Below, in pieces: positions 45,401-54,104 of a stretch of 54,104 nucleotides of DNA (position 1 is the stretch's first letter; each line of letters opens with the position of its first letter). The DNA is from Nitrosomonadales bacterium. GTDB lineage: Bacteria; Pseudomonadota; Gammaproteobacteria; Burkholderiales; Gallionellaceae. The translations under genes were made by a program, and so were the position numbers. The stretch spans positions 1 through 54,104 of the forward strand of contig JAHFQZ010000008.1 in NCBI GenBank assembly GCA_023259055.1. The letters run 5' to 3'. The notes under the pieces are model-generated. The model was given only the letters and a program-made list of their open reading frames with translations, was not told the origin of the DNA and ran no database searches.

Positions 45401-46612
45401 CTAACCAACCGTCACTCGGGCAAACTTTCGCTTGCCAACCTGCGCCACCAACACCTTCCCTGCTTCGACCATTGTGTTCTTGTCGCTGACTCGCTCACCG
45501 TCCAGCTTGACTGCGCCCTGCTGGATCATGCGCATTGCTTCAGATGTTCCCTCCACCAGCCCGGCTTGCTTGAGCAGTTGCGTCACGACGATGCGCCCAC
45601 CGGGCGCTGTAACTCTGACTTCCGGCATATCATCGGGCAGCACGCCCTGGCGGAAGCGCGCCTCGAATTCCACCAGCGCTGCTTCGGCAGCCTTTTGCGA
45701 ATGAAAGCGCGCGACGATTTCCTGGGCCAACTGTACCTTGATATCGCGCGGATTGCGTCCTGCGATCACTTCTTCGTGCCAGCCGCTGATTTCGCCCAGA
45801 CTGCGGAACGACAGCAATTCCAGGTAGCGCCACATCAGTTCGTCGGAAATCGACATCAGCTTGCCGAACATTTCCTGCGGCGTGTCGGTAATGCCGACGT
45901 AGTTGCCCAGCGATTTGGACATTTTGTTCACGCCATCCAGGCCTTCCAGCAGCGGCATGGTGAGCACGCACTGCGCCGGTTGCCCGTTATGTTTCTGTAA
46001 TTCGCGCCCCATCAGCAGGTTGAATTTCTGGTCTGTGCCGCCCAGCTCGATGTCCGCCTTGAGCGCCACGGAGTCATAGCCTTGCACCAGCGGATAAATG
46101 AATTCATGGATGGCGATCGGCTGGTTTCCCTTGTAGCGTTTGGAAAAATCGTCTCGCTCCAGCATCTGCGCCACAGTGTGAGTGGCCGCCAGCTTGATCA
46201 AATCGACCGCGCTGAATTTATCCATCCAGGTGGAGTTGAACACGATTTCGGTTTTTTCCGGATCGAGCACCTTGAACACCTGGTCACGATAGGATTGTGC
46301 GTTTGTCAGCACTTGCTCGCGCGACAACGGCGGGCGCGTGGCGTTTTTGCCGCTGGGGTCGCCGATCATGCCGGTAAAGTCGCCGATCAGGAACAATGCG
46401 TGGTGCCCCAAATCCTGCAGCTGGCGCATTTTGTTAAGCAGCACGGTGTGTCCAAGGTGCAAATCCGGTGCCGTCGGGTCGAAACCCGCCTTGACGCGCA
46501 ACGGACGCCCCAGCGAAAGTTTCTGTTTCAGCTCGTCTTCAATCAGTAGTTCGTGAGCGCCGCGCTTGATTTGCGCCAGCGCGTCTGTTTGTGTGTTTTT
46601 TGGGTGTGTCAT
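45401..46612 (-). CDS. tyrS: Tyrosyl-tRNA synthetase
   Basis: 403 residues from ATG 46612 ([15 protein letters not shown]); ATG 46621 is equally possible. Class I signatures: [20 protein letters not shown] (HIGH as HLGH) near 46 and [13 protein letters not shown] near 227, and an S4 RNA-binding domain at the C-terminus ([20 protein letters not shown]). Of the TyrZ-like type found in proteobacteria. Divergent from the M23 peptidase gene. Confidence 0.96.
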   Translation of the reverse strand: MTHPKNTQTDALAQIKRGAHELLIEDELKQKLSLGRPLRVKAGFDPTAPDLHLGHTVLLNKMRQLQDLGHHALFLIGDFTGMIGDPSGKNATRPPLSREQVLTNAQSYRDQVFKVLDPEKTEIVFNSTWMDKFSAVDLIKLAATHTVAQMLERDDFSKRYKGNQPIAIHEFIYPLVQGYDSVALKADIELGGTDQKFNLLMGRELQKHNGQPAQCVLTMPLLEGLDGVNKMSKSLGNYVGITDTPQEMFGKLMSISDELMWRYLELLSFRSLGEISGWHEEVIAGRNPRDIKVQLAQEIVARFHSQKAAEAALVEFEARFRQGVLPDDMPEVRVTAPGGRIVVTQLLKQAGLVEGTSEAMRMIQQGAVKLDGERVSDKNTMVEAGKVLVAQVGKRKFARVTVG

Positions 46613-46830
46613 TTCAATCATGTTCACTGTCAATTCAATTGCGAAAAAAAAGGGCAAATACTGCTTATTCTCGTGCCTCAACAATACATCGTTAGTGTTC
46701 TGCCGCCGGATTTTGTTGCCTGCCGCCCGTCAGCCCGATTTTGAGTGAGCGCCTGTTTCTGGTAAAGTGTTTGCTAACTACATCCGCAACACGTTGCTAT
46801 TATTAAACAATGCAACTTAAGGAGGCGCGA

Positions 46831-48144
46831 ATGTTAACCCAAAAACTGCATGAAAAAGAACGCAAAATGTCACAAAGTAGAAAAAAACTGCGCTGGTTCG
46901 TCGCCCTGTCCACCCTTCCTTTGTTGGGGGTGGTCACTGCTTTCGGCCTGGTGCCGCAAAACGATTTTGATTTGACCTTGATCAATGCTGCCATCGAAGA
47001 AATCGCTTTGCCTGAAGTCACCGAGAAAAATACCACTGCTGCCAGCTTCTGGCGCAACGAGCGTGTGCAACGCGGCGATACTGTGGTTGAGCTGTTGCGC
47101 CGCCTGAATATTGAAGATTCATCTGCCAGTGACTTTCTGCGCACTGCCGCCGAAGCCGTATCTTTTCGGAAATTAGCCGTCGGCAAGGAAGTTCAAGCCG
47201 AGACCAATGCTGCTGGCGGGCTCATCGCGTTGCGCTATCTTGGCGACAACGCCACCCAGGTCATCATTGAGAAACAGGGCGATGGTTATGCAACCCACAC
47301 TCTCCCGGCGCAACTGGAAAAGCGCCTGTTTGTGCGCACCGGCGAAATAAAAACCAACTTGTATGCCGCGACTGATGCAGCGGGCATGCCTGATGCTGCC
47401 GCCAACCAGTTGAATATGCTTTTCAGTGGCGATATCGATTTCCACCATGATTTGCGCAGGGGCGACAAATTTACAGTGGTCTATGAAATGATATACAGCA
47501 ACGGTGCGCTGTTAAATGTGGGCCGCATTCAGGCAGCTGAGTTCATCAACCAGGGCCGCCCTTTCCGCGCTGTGTATTTCCAGAAGGATGAGCAACACGG
47601 TGATTACTACACACCGGAAGGCAATAGTGTGCTCAAAGCCTTCTTGCGTTCACCCATCGAATATTCGCGCGTGAGTTCTGGTTTTACCAACTCGCGCTTT
47701 CATCCGATTCTGAACAAATGGCGCTCTCATAAAGGCGTGGATTTCGCCGCACCGACCGGCACCAAAGTAAAAGCGACTGCTGATGGGGTGGTCGCTTCAG
47801 TCGGCAGAGAAAATGGCTATGGCAACGTCATTAAACTCAATCATCAAGGACGCTACTCCACTGTTTATGGACACTTATCGCGCTTTGCCAAAGGCCTGCG
47901 CCAAGGACAGCGCGTGGTGCAGGGTGAGGTGATAGGTTATGTCGGCAAGACCGGCTTGGCCAGCGGTCCGCATCTGCACTATGAATTTAAAGTGGACGGT
48001 CAACAACGCAACCCGATGCGGATTGCCTTGCCGGATGCGAAACCTATCGATAATGCGGACAAAGTCGCGTTTCAATCCGTGGCAGACGATTTGGTTGCGC
48101 GGTTGAACTTGTTGCGCAATACCAATCTCGCCAAACTCGACTAA
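46831..48144 (+). CDS. M23 family metallopeptidase (peptidoglycan endopeptidase)
   Basis: 437 residues from ATG 46831, which has AAGGAGG 6 bases upstream. N-terminal membrane anchor (WFVALSTLPLLGVVTAF), then an OapA/LysM-like region about 70-130 (RVQRGDTVVELLRRLNIEDS), a Csd3-type middle domain, and a LytM domain with HKGVDFAAPTGTKV near 307 and HLHYEFKV near 387 (the HxxxD and HxH zinc ligands). It likely cleaves peptide cross-links in the periplasm. anmK follows after seven bases. Confidence 0.94.
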   Translation: MLTQKLHEKERKMSQSRKKLRWFVALSTLPLLGVVTAFGLVPQNDFDLTLINAAIEEIALPEVTEKNTTAASFWRNERVQRGDTVVELLRRLNIEDSSASDFLRTAAEAVSFRKLAVGKEVQAETNAAGGLIALRYLGDNATQVIIEKQGDGYATHTLPAQLEKRLFVRTGEIKTNLYAATDAAGMPDAAANQLNMLFSGDIDFHHDLRRGDKFTVVYEMIYSNGALLNVGRIQAAEFINQGRPFRAVYFQKDEQHGDYYTPEGNSVLKAFLRSPIEYSRVSSGFTNSRFHPILNKWRSHKGVDFAAPTGTKVKATADGVVASVGRENGYGNVIKLNHQGRYSTVYGHLSRFAKGLRQGQRVVQGEVIGYVGKTGLASGPHLHYEFKVDGQQRNPMRIALPDAKPIDNADKVAFQSVADDLVARLNLLRNTNLAKLD

Positions 48145-48151
48145 ATTTCGC

Positions 48152-49255
48152 GTGCAGTATCCGCCGGAACTGTACATAGGCCTGATGACTGGCACCAGTC
48201 TGGACGGCATTGATGCCGTTCTTGTCGACCTGAGCCAAGCGCAACCAAAGCTGCTCGCCAAACATTTCGCTCCCTACAGCGATGCGCTTAAAAACGGTTT
48301 GCTGGCGTTGCACCAGCCAAGCCACAATGAACTGCATCAGGCGCAGCTCATCGGCAACCAATTGGCACGGCTTTATGCCGCAGCAGTCGACACGTTGCTC
48401 TCTACGGCAAACATATCAAACGCAAAAATTAAAGCGCTCGGATGCCACGGACAAACCATCCGCCACTGTCCAGAGCACGGCTATTCCCTGCAAATCGGCA
48501 ACGCCGCACTACTCTCCGAGTTGACCGGCATTACAGTCGTCAGCGATTTTCGCAGCTGCGACATTGCCGCTGGCGGCCAGGGTGCGCCGCTGGTTCCCGC
48601 TTTTCACGATCAAGTGCTGCGCAATCCCGGTATCCATCGCGTCATAGTAAACATAGGTGGTATCAGCAATTTGACCAATTTGCCGCCTAATGCCGCAACC
48701 ACCGGCTTCGACTGCGGCCCGGGCAATTTGCTGATGGACGCGTGGTGTAGTCAACACCTTGGCAAACCCTACGACGATAACGGAGCATGGGCGGCATCGG
48801 GAAAGGTATTGCCCGTTCTACTGAAAAAAATGCTGGATGAGCCGTTCTTCTCCCACCCGCCACCCAGAAGCTGCGGACGCGATCTGTTTAACATCACATG
48901 GCTGCAAGACAAGCTGGACTGCAATGAAGCGGCTGAGGATGTGCAGGCCACCCTGCTGGATCTGACCTGCCGCGCCATCTCTCAATCAATTCAGCAGCAC
49001 TGCATCGGCGCAAAAGAAATATATCTATGCGGCGGCGGCGCGCACAACCAATCCCTTCGCGACCGCCTCGCCGTCTTGTTGCCAGACTGTAGTGTGCAAT
49101 CCACTGATACCCTCAACGTGGATGGCGATTATCTGGAAGCCACCGCATTCGCATGGCTGGCACAGCAAAACCTGCATGGCAATCCCGCCAACCTGCCTCT
49201 GGTCACTGGCGCGAAGCACCCGTGTATACTGGGCGCGGCTTATCGCCAATCATAG
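48152..49255 (+). CDS. anmK: Anhydro-N-acetylmuramic acid kinase
   Basis: 367 residues from GTG 48152. LYIGLMTGTSLDGIDAVLVD, CHGQTIRHCP, VVSDFRSCDIAAGGQGAPLVPAFHD near 130-150 in two blocks, NIGGISNLTNLP, GFDCGPGNLLMDAW and CGGGAHNQSL are all AnmK signatures. It phosphorylates and opens anhydroMurNAc during cell-wall recycling, downstream of AmpG. Follows the M23 peptidase gene closely, so wall cleavage and recycling are probably coexpressed. Confidence 0.96.
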   Translation: MQYPPELYIGLMTGTSLDGIDAVLVDLSQAQPKLLAKHFAPYSDALKNGLLALHQPSHNELHQAQLIGNQLARLYAAAVDTLLSTANISNAKIKALGCHGQTIRHCPEHGYSLQIGNAALLSELTGITVVSDFRSCDIAAGGQGAPLVPAFHDQVLRNPGIHRVIVNIGGISNLTNLPPNAATTGFDCGPGNLLMDAWCSQHLGKPYDDNGAWAASGKVLPVLLKKMLDEPFFSHPPPRSCGRDLFNITWLQDKLDCNEAAEDVQATLLDLTCRAISQSIQQHCIGAKEIYLCGGGAHNQSLRDRLAVLLPDCSVQSTDTLNVDGDYLEATAFAWLAQQNLHGNPANLPLVTGAKHPCILGAAYRQS

Positions 49256-49289
49256 CCTGCTACGCTCGCCATTTGCGAATGAACACACA

Positions 49290-50405
49290 ATGAACGTTAT
49301 CTCTATCTCTTTGCTTGCCATTTTGTTGCTGGCTTCGCCTATCACAGCGCAGTCGACCGAATTCAATCGAACCGGTCCAGAAATCATCGAGCCAGTTATC
49401 AGCACTTCGGCAACAGATGAATCGACGGACCTCCTCATAAGTGCAGTCGGGGACATCATGATGGATGGTACGGCACGTCCTGTAATGGTTGAGCAGGGCT
49501 ATGACTACCCGTTCGTAAAAATGCTCCGGTACTTCATCGGCGCACAAATCATCTTTGGCAATGTTGAAGGCCCCCTCACGGATCTAGGTTCACCCGAGCA
49601 GGACAAAACCTTTGTGTTCCGCTCACCACCATCCAAGGTTGGTGCTGCGCTCAAAGCAACCGGTTTTAATGTGGTGTCGCTCGCCAACAACCACACCCTC
49701 GATTACGGTGCCGACGGCCTTATTCAGACCATTGAGACCCTGGACGCGGTCGGCATCCAGCATGCCGGTGCCGGTGCCGACCTTAAGGCCGCGCGCCAAC
49801 CTGCATTGATCCAGGTTAATGGTCTGAAGGTTGCGATACTCGCCTATTCAATGACCTTACCGGAGAATTTTTTTGCTGGAGAAAACAAGGCAGGCACAGC
49901 CTTCGGCCATGAGGAGCATGTGCGCGCCGATATCATGGCTGCGCGCGAAAGGGCAGATATCGTGCTGGTATCATTTCACTGGGGACAGGAAGGCAAGACA
50001 GCACTGCGCGACTACCAGACACGCCTTGGCCATATCGCCATTGATGCAGGTGCCAGCGCCGTCATCGGGCATCACCCGCACATCCTCCAGGGCATCGAAC
50101 AGTACAAGGACGGCATCATTCTCTACAGCCTCGGAAACTTTACCTTCGGTTCTTATAGCTTGAATTCCGTGCGCAGTGCAGTTGCCCAGCTGCGCTTCCG
50201 CAATGCCCGTCTACAAAGTGTGCGATTGTTCCCCATCAATGTGAATAACTTCGAGGTTCAGTTCCAGCCGCAACCCCTGACGGGAGCAGCGGCCGATGCC
50301 GTGATTGACGAACTGCACACGCTATCGGCGGCTCTCAACACCCGAGTGCGCAATGACAACGGCACCGGCGTGGTGACCTTGGGGGAGACCGTGCCGGTGC
50401 CGTAA
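49290..50405 (+). CDS. CapA/PgsA-family protein, exported
   Basis: 371 residues from ATG 49290, which begins a signal peptide (SISLLAILLLASPITAQS). The CapA metallophosphatase-like domain shows AVGDIMMDG near 50, NVEGPLTD, SLANNHTLDYGADGL near 133, VSFHWGQEG near 225 and GHHPHILQGIEQYKDGIILY near 250. CapA proteins take part in poly-gamma-glutamate or capsule work in some bacteria, but no capsule genes are near. It is 34 bases after anmK. Confidence 0.88.
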   Translation: MNVISISLLAILLLASPITAQSTEFNRTGPEIIEPVISTSATDESTDLLISAVGDIMMDGTARPVMVEQGYDYPFVKMLRYFIGAQIIFGNVEGPLTDLGSPEQDKTFVFRSPPSKVGAALKATGFNVVSLANNHTLDYGADGLIQTIETLDAVGIQHAGAGADLKAARQPALIQVNGLKVAILAYSMTLPENFFAGENKAGTAFGHEEHVRADIMAARERADIVLVSFHWGQEGKTALRDYQTRLGHIAIDAGASAVIGHHPHILQGIEQYKDGIILYSLGNFTFGSYSLNSVRSAVAQLRFRNARLQSVRLFPINVNNFEVQFQPQPLTGAAADAVIDELHTLSAALNTRVRNDNGTGVVTLGETVPVP

Positions 50406-50519
50406 ACCTGCAGTGGAGAATACGAAGGAGAGACGCCTTCCGGCGAATGAGAGGTGTATCCGCCACGCTACGTCAAGACTCACGCAGCTCTGCACGTATT
50501 GAAAACAGATTAAATCCGT

Positions 50520-50885
50520 TTAAGCCGAGAACGACGATCCGCAACCGCACGTAGTCGTAGCATTAGGATTCCTGATGATGAACTGTGAACCTTCAATGCC
50601 ATCCTGGTAGTCGATTTCCGCGCCTACCAGATACTGAAAGCTCATCGGGTCAATCAGCAACTGTACGCCGTTCTTGTTCAACACGGTGTCATCTTCGTTT
50701 ACCTCTTCGTCGAAGGTGAAGCCATATTGAAAACCGGAACAGCCTCCGCCGCTGACAAATACGCGAAGCTTGAGGTCGGCGTTGCCTTCTTCCTCGATCA
50801 ATTGTTTTACTTTGTTTGCCGCATTGTCTGTAAACAGCAGCGGATCTTGTGTTTCTGCCATTGGCACTTCAGTTATTGCATTCAA
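50520..50885 (-). CDS. erpA: Iron-sulfur cluster insertion protein ErpA
   Basis: 121 residues from TTG 50885 (AGGAG six bases upstream); ATG 50861 is an alternative. A-type carrier features: [20 protein letters not shown], the first Cys in [13 protein letters not shown] and the pair in [11 protein letters not shown], 64 residues later. It passes Fe-S clusters to apoproteins. It is 17 bases downstream of the bactofilin gene on the same strand. Confidence 0.95.
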   Translation of the reverse strand: MNAITEVPMAETQDPLLFTDNAANKVKQLIEEEGNADLKLRVFVSGGGCSGFQYGFTFDEEVNEDDTVLNKNGVQLLIDPMSFQYLVGAEIDYQDGIEGSQFIIRNPNATTTCGCGSSFSA

Positions 50886-50902
50886 CTTGGTCTCCTAAAT
50901 AA

Positions 50903-51310
50903 TTATTCGCCACTACCTGCCTTGAACGCCACCACCTTATCGTCTGCTTCAGGCTTGCCGTGAATAAGCTGCCCTTCAATGATCGCGCCCAGCTGGATTT
51001 GCATGGTTTTGTAGTGAATATTGCCTGTGACCCTGGCTTTGCCCTGTAGTTCCATATATTCGCTGGCAGACACCGGTCCATTGATCGTACCATTGGTTAC
51101 CAGATGGGTAACGCTGACTTCGCCATTCACCTGCGCGTGTTCACTCAACACCAAAGTGCTCGGTTTGCCCGGCGTGGCAATAACATTGCCGTTCACATGC
51201 CCGTCAACACGCAATCCACCACTGAAATTTATGTCCCCTCCAATGATCGCATTCGCTCCAATCAGCGTATCGATCTGGGTTTGTGGCTTACTGTGCTTAT
51301 TTCCGAACAT
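50903..51310 (-). CDS. Bactofilin family cytoskeletal protein
   Basis: 135 residues with the bactofilin core: DTLIGANAIIGGDINFSGGL, RVDGHVNGNVIA, AQVNGEVSVTHLVTNGTING, LQGKARVTGNIHYKTMQIQL GAIIEG. The hexapeptide-like beta helix polymerises into membrane-associated filaments that often guide cell-wall enzymes. GGAG lies upstream of the ATG. It sits between erpA and a coiled-coil membrane protein, near an M23 peptidase gene, which fits wall-related work. Confidence 0.94.
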   Translation of the reverse strand: MFGNKHSKPQTQIDTLIGANAIIGGDINFSGGLRVDGHVNGNVIATPGKPSTLVLSEHAQVNGEVSVTHLVTNGTINGPVSASEYMELQGKARVTGNIHYKTMQIQLGAIIEGQLIHGKPEADDKVVAFKAGSGE

Positions 51311-51326
51311 TATTTACTCCTTAAAC

Positions 51327-52064
51327 TTATGAGGGACTCACATTCTGCCGCACCTTTGGCTCAACCACGCCTTTTTCAAAAATGCGCACTTGCACGTTTT
51401 CCAGCTGCGCTTCGGGTGGCAACTGAATATGTTGTTCGACGCGCTGATAATACCTGAAATTGAGCTGAAATTGGGTATTCCCGGACGCGTCTTGCGTGAA
51501 TACGTGGGTAGAAGTCTGCCCATTTTCCACTACCGTAGCGACCAACTGATAGCTGCCAAAGAACTGTTTGGCGCGCTGCCCGCCCCTCACCAGCAACATG
51601 CGCAAATTATATTCACCGGGCATCGTATCCCGGTCCAGCTTTAAACGATGCACTCCCAGTTCGCCTTCTTTGCTGCCAGTCGCGGTGAGATCCTGGAAAA
51701 AACCCAAATCTTCCTGAAGCCGGTCGTTTTCATCCGCCAAGTTTTTAAGCTGTTTGGTTGTTTCCAGATTGCTGGCCTGCTCGATTTGAACTTTCCGTTC
51801 AAACTGTGCAATTTGATCTGTCAGCCGTCCCTTTTCCTGACTCAGTTTCGCGACTTGGTCGCGCAGCCTAGTCAGCTCCTGCTCAGCCTTGCCGCGATGA
51901 AAACCAGCCAACTCCAATCCACTGTCATAAGCCCACCAGGCTAATCCGATAGCTGCCAGCATGAAGGGGAGCAACATACCCCAGCGCCAATACCAAGGGT
52001 GGTGGGGCCGCACCTTCATACGCGGCGAGGATATGCTAAATCTGCGTTCTACTCCGTACCACAT
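51327..52064 (-). CDS. Membrane-anchored coiled-coil protein (DUF6776-like)
   Basis: 245 residues: basic N-terminus, one membrane segment near 31-48 (WGMLLPFMLAAIGLAWWAYD), a long coiled coil about 60-125 (TRLRDQVAKLSQEKGRLTDQ, NLETTKQLKNLADENDRLQE), then a periplasmic beta domain (MPGEYNLRMLLVRGGQRAKQ, FRYYQRVEQHIQLPPEAQLE). The pattern fits the DUF6776 group. It starts two bases after the argC stop and precedes bactofilin; a scaffold for the bactofilin filament is speculation. Confidence 0.8.
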   Translation of the reverse strand: MWYGVERRFSISSPRMKVRPHHPWYWRWGMLLPFMLAAIGLAWWAYDSGLELAGFHRGKAEQELTRLRDQVAKLSQEKGRLTDQIAQFERKVQIEQASNLETTKQLKNLADENDRLQEDLGFFQDLTATGSKEGELGVHRLKLDRDTMPGEYNLRMLLVRGGQRAKQFFGSYQLVATVVENGQTSTHVFTQDASGNTQFQLNFRYYQRVEQHIQLPPEAQLENVQVRIFEKGVVEPKVRQNVSPS

Positions 52065-52065
52065 A

Positions 52066-53094
52066 TCAGGGTAGCAATGGAACGTTAATCAAGGCGGTGG
52101 TTTCGGGCAACCCGAACATAATGTTCATGTTCTGCACCGCTTGGCCTGCAGCACCCTTGACCAGATTATCAATCACCGCTAACACCACCACGGTATTGCC
52201 GCCCTGTGGCTGGTGTACGGCAATGCGGCAATGATTTGCGCCGCGCACCGAGCGCGTCTCGGGATGACTGCCGACGGGCATCACATCAACGAAAGACTCG
52301 CTGGCATAACGCTGTTCGAACAGCGCCTGCAAATTCACTTCGCGTGTCAGCCTGCCATACAGCGTGGCATGAATACCGCGGATCATCGGGGTGAGGTGCG
52401 GAACGAAGGTCAGCCCAACTTCTTTGCCAAGCACGCGCGCCAGGCCCTGTTTGATTTCCGGCAAATGCCGGTGGCCACCCACTCCATAAGCCTTGAAATT
52501 GTCCGCCGCCTCAGAAAATAAAAATGCCATTTCCGACTTGCGCCCAGCGCCAGAAACTCCCGACTTGGCGTCGGCGATCAGACTGCCCGGATCAATCACG
52601 CCCGCTTCCAGCAACGGGATGAAACCCAACTGTACCGCAGTCGGATAGCAACCGGGATTGGCGACCAGCCTGGCTGTTTTGATCTGTGCGCGATTTACTT
52701 CCGGGAGGCCATATACTGCCTCGGCCACCAAATCCGGGCAGGCGTGCGTCATGCCATACCATTTTTCCCATGTGGCAATGTCCCGCAAACGAAAATCCGC
52801 TGCCAGATCGATCACCTTAACGCCTGCATCCAGTAAAGATCGCGCTTGCTGCATGGCGATGCCGTTCGGGGTGGCGAAGAACACCAGATCGCATTTTTCG
52901 AGGTGCGCCTGGTCTGGGTGGGTAAACGGCAAATCCACATAGCCGCGCAAATTGGGAAACATTTGGCTGACCGGTGTACCGGCATCGGCGCGCGAGGTGA
53001 TCACCTGCAAAGAAACCTGCGGATGCGCCGCCAGCAGGCGCAGCAATTCGACTCCGGTGTAGCCTGTGCCACCAACTATGCCAACTTTAATCAT
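52066..53094 (-). CDS. argC: N-acetyl-gamma-glutamyl-phosphate reductase
   Basis: 342 residues from ATG 53094, chosen because GGAAG precedes it by 5 bases; four upstream codons are probably unused. Rossmann start [20 protein letters not shown], catalytic Cys in [14 protein letters not shown] near 146, [10 protein letters not shown], and [11 protein letters not shown]. Third step of arginine synthesis. Located between rpsI and the coiled-coil protein, the usual beta order. Confidence 0.96.
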   Translation of the reverse strand: MIKVGIVGGTGYTGVELLRLLAAHPQVSLQVITSRADAGTPVSQMFPNLRGYVDLPFTHPDQAHLEKCDLVFFATPNGIAMQQARSLLDAGVKVIDLAADFRLRDIATWEKWYGMTHACPDLVAEAVYGLPEVNRAQIKTARLVANPGCYPTAVQLGFIPLLEAGVIDPGSLIADAKSGVSGAGRKSEMAFLFSEAADNFKAYGVGGHRHLPEIKQGLARVLGKEVGLTFVPHLTPMIRGIHATLYGRLTREVNLQALFEQRYASESFVDVMPVGSHPETRSVRGANHCRIAVHQPQGGNTVVVLAVIDNLVKGAAGQAVQNMNIMFGLPETTALINVPLLP

Positions 53095-53142
53095 CATTGC
53101 TTCCATAAATAACGCTGTGCATTCTACAACAAAATCCTAATG

Positions 53143-53166
53143 AAAAAGCCGCCCGAAGGCGGCTTT
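53143..53166 (-). terminator. Rho-independent terminator of rplM-rpsI
   Basis: On the minus strand AAAGCCGCC-TTCG-GGCGGCTTT is a perfect 9-bp stem with a stable UUCG loop followed by TTC. It lies 42 bases after the rpsI stop and separates it from argC. Confidence 0.9.
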
Positions 53167-53207
53167 GCATATGTCCGAACAGCCCTTCATCAGGCTTGGG
53201 ACAGTTT

Positions 53208-53600
53208 TTAGCGTTTGGAGAACTGTTTGCGACGGCGCGCCTTGCGCAGACCGACTTTTTTACGTTCGACTTCACGCGCATCGCGGGTAACCAGACCGGC
53301 TTGCTTCAATACCGCCTTGAACGAAGCATCGTAATCGATCAGTGCGCGGGTGATACCATGACGCACCGCACCTGCTTGGCCGGATTCGCCACCACCGGTG
53401 ACGTTCACCATGATGTCAAACTTGCCCAAGGTTTCGGTCAGCGTCAGCGGCTGGCGCACAACCATGCGGCCGGTTTCACGGGAAAAGAACACGTCAACCG
53501 GCTTATCGTTCACCACGATATCGCCCTTGCCTGCCTTCATAAATACACGCGCCACAGCACTCTTGCGGCGACCGGTTCCGTAGTTATAACTTACGCTCAT
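53208..53600 (-). CDS. rpsI: 30S ribosomal protein S9
   Basis: 130 residues: [40 protein letters not shown], and the basic C-terminal [16 protein letters not shown] that reaches the P-site tRNA. Standard uS9. Seven bases after rplM. Confidence 0.98.
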   Translation of the reverse strand: MSVSYNYGTGRRKSAVARVFMKAGKGDIVVNDKPVDVFFSRETGRMVVRQPLTLTETLGKFDIMVNVTGGGESGQAGAVRHGITRALIDYDASFKAVLKQAGLVTRDAREVERKKVGLRKARRRKQFSKR

Positions 53601-53606
53601 GATTGG

Positions 53607-54044
53607 TTATGCCTTCAACAAATTAACGGGTTTCGGTTGCTGCGCCTCATGCGGATGCGCCGCACCGGCATACACCTTCATCTTGCGCAACATTGCATAG
53701 CCCAGCGGGCCTTTTGGCAGCATACCCTTGACCGCTTTTTCCAGAACACGGCTCGGATGGCGAGCTTGCATCTTGGCAAAATTGGTAGTGTACAAACCGC
53801 CCGGGTAAGTCGTGTGACGATGGTACAACTTGGCTTCCGCCTTGTTGCCAGTCACGCGCAGCTTGTCGGCATTGACCACAACAACGAAATCGCCGGTATC
53901 AACGTGCGGGGTGTAAATCGCCTTGTGCTTGCCGCGCAAACGCGAAGCAATCTGTGCGGCCAAACGACCCAGCACTTGATCTGCTGCGTCAACCAGAAGC
54001 CAGTCGTGCTGGACTTCCTCGGCTTTAGCGGAAAATGTTTTCAT
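53607..54044 (-). CDS. rplM: 50S ribosomal protein L13
   Basis: 145 residues from ATG 54044 ([20 protein letters not shown]); the upstream codons to 54092 are not conserved-looking. [38 protein letters not shown] and [20 protein letters not shown] identify uL13. The leader at 54045-54104 holds the start of its own control region and is cut by the window end. Confidence 0.98.
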   Translation of the reverse strand: MKTFSAKAEEVQHDWLLVDAADQVLGRLAAQIASRLRGKHKAIYTPHVDTGDFVVVVNADKLRVTGNKAEAKLYHRHTTYPGGLYTTNFAKMQARHPSRVLEKAVKGMLPKGPLGYAMLRKMKVYAGAAHPHEAQQPKPVNLLKA

Positions 54045-54104
54045 AGCCACAATTCCTAAAAATTCAATAAGTAAACCTCGAAGGGCGCGCATTCTATTGC
54101 AGCC

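Overview
The window reads as a chromosomal segment of a betaproteobacterium. The conserved blocks rplM-rpsI-argC, rpsU-yqeY-dnaG-rpoD, gshA to the partial PTS (IIA-HPr-PtsI), metX-metW and lppC-yraN-gmhA-BON all have the gene order and protein type usual in that class. The acidithiobacillus-type GshA, the di-heme oxidoreductase and the many short dispersed repeats would suit a lithotrophic Nitrosomonadales/Gallionellaceae-like genome. That family placement is inference, not proof.

Layout. 1-8.9 kb: a decayed rsmI-like remnant, then an envelope/LPS heptose block (LppC-like lipoprotein, YraN, GmhA, BON protein, RfaE2), a ubiquinone gene (UbiE) and a second one further on (UbiB), with YjdM, an RluA-type pseudouridine synthase and a Tim44-like protein between them. 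9.0-12.4 kb: glmS and glmU on the minus strand. 12.47-17.5 kb: a complete chromosomal integron, the main accessory region. It has intI on the minus strand, an attI site with overlapping divergent promoters, four intact attC sites, three broken or degenerate ones, and about seven cassettes or cassette remnants. These are a HEPN-like R-x4-H protein, a cassette with an apparent start-proximal frameshift, two cassettes in reverse orientation, one cut by a REP-type (RAYT) transposase element, a YefM/YoeB toxin-antitoxin cassette with its own operator, and a higBA remnant fused to a lipoprotein gene.

17.6-29.5 kb: a di-heme oxidoreductase preceded by an in-frame zinc-knuckle-like ORF, a GDCCVxC small protein, then a long minus-strand run: amidinotransferase-like protein, AmpG, MetW, a 38-codon mini-ORF, MetX, PtsI, HPr, EIIA-Man, a small membrane protein, ApbE and GshA. 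29.8-36.2 kb: an RND tripartite efflux operon ending in its own TetR/CerR-type regulator. 36.3-38.3 kb: two convergent Sel1-repeat paralogues flanking a small membrane protein and a surface-adhesin-E-like protein. 38.5-43.2 kb: tRNA-Met and the macromolecular synthesis operon. 43.4-54.1 kb: a Ser/Thr kinase, TyrS, an M23 peptidase divergent from tyrS, AnmK, a CapA-like protein, ErpA, bactofilin, a DUF6776-like coiled-coil protein, ArgC, and ribosomal proteins S9 and L13.

Themes. Peptidoglycan and cell-wall recycling genes recur (LppC-like, GlmS/GlmU, AmpG, AnmK, M23 peptidase, bactofilin). The integron is the only clearly horizontally assembled region. Most remaining unexplained DNA consists of short palindromic repeats between operons. 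No rRNA, CRISPR array, prophage or replication origin was seen.
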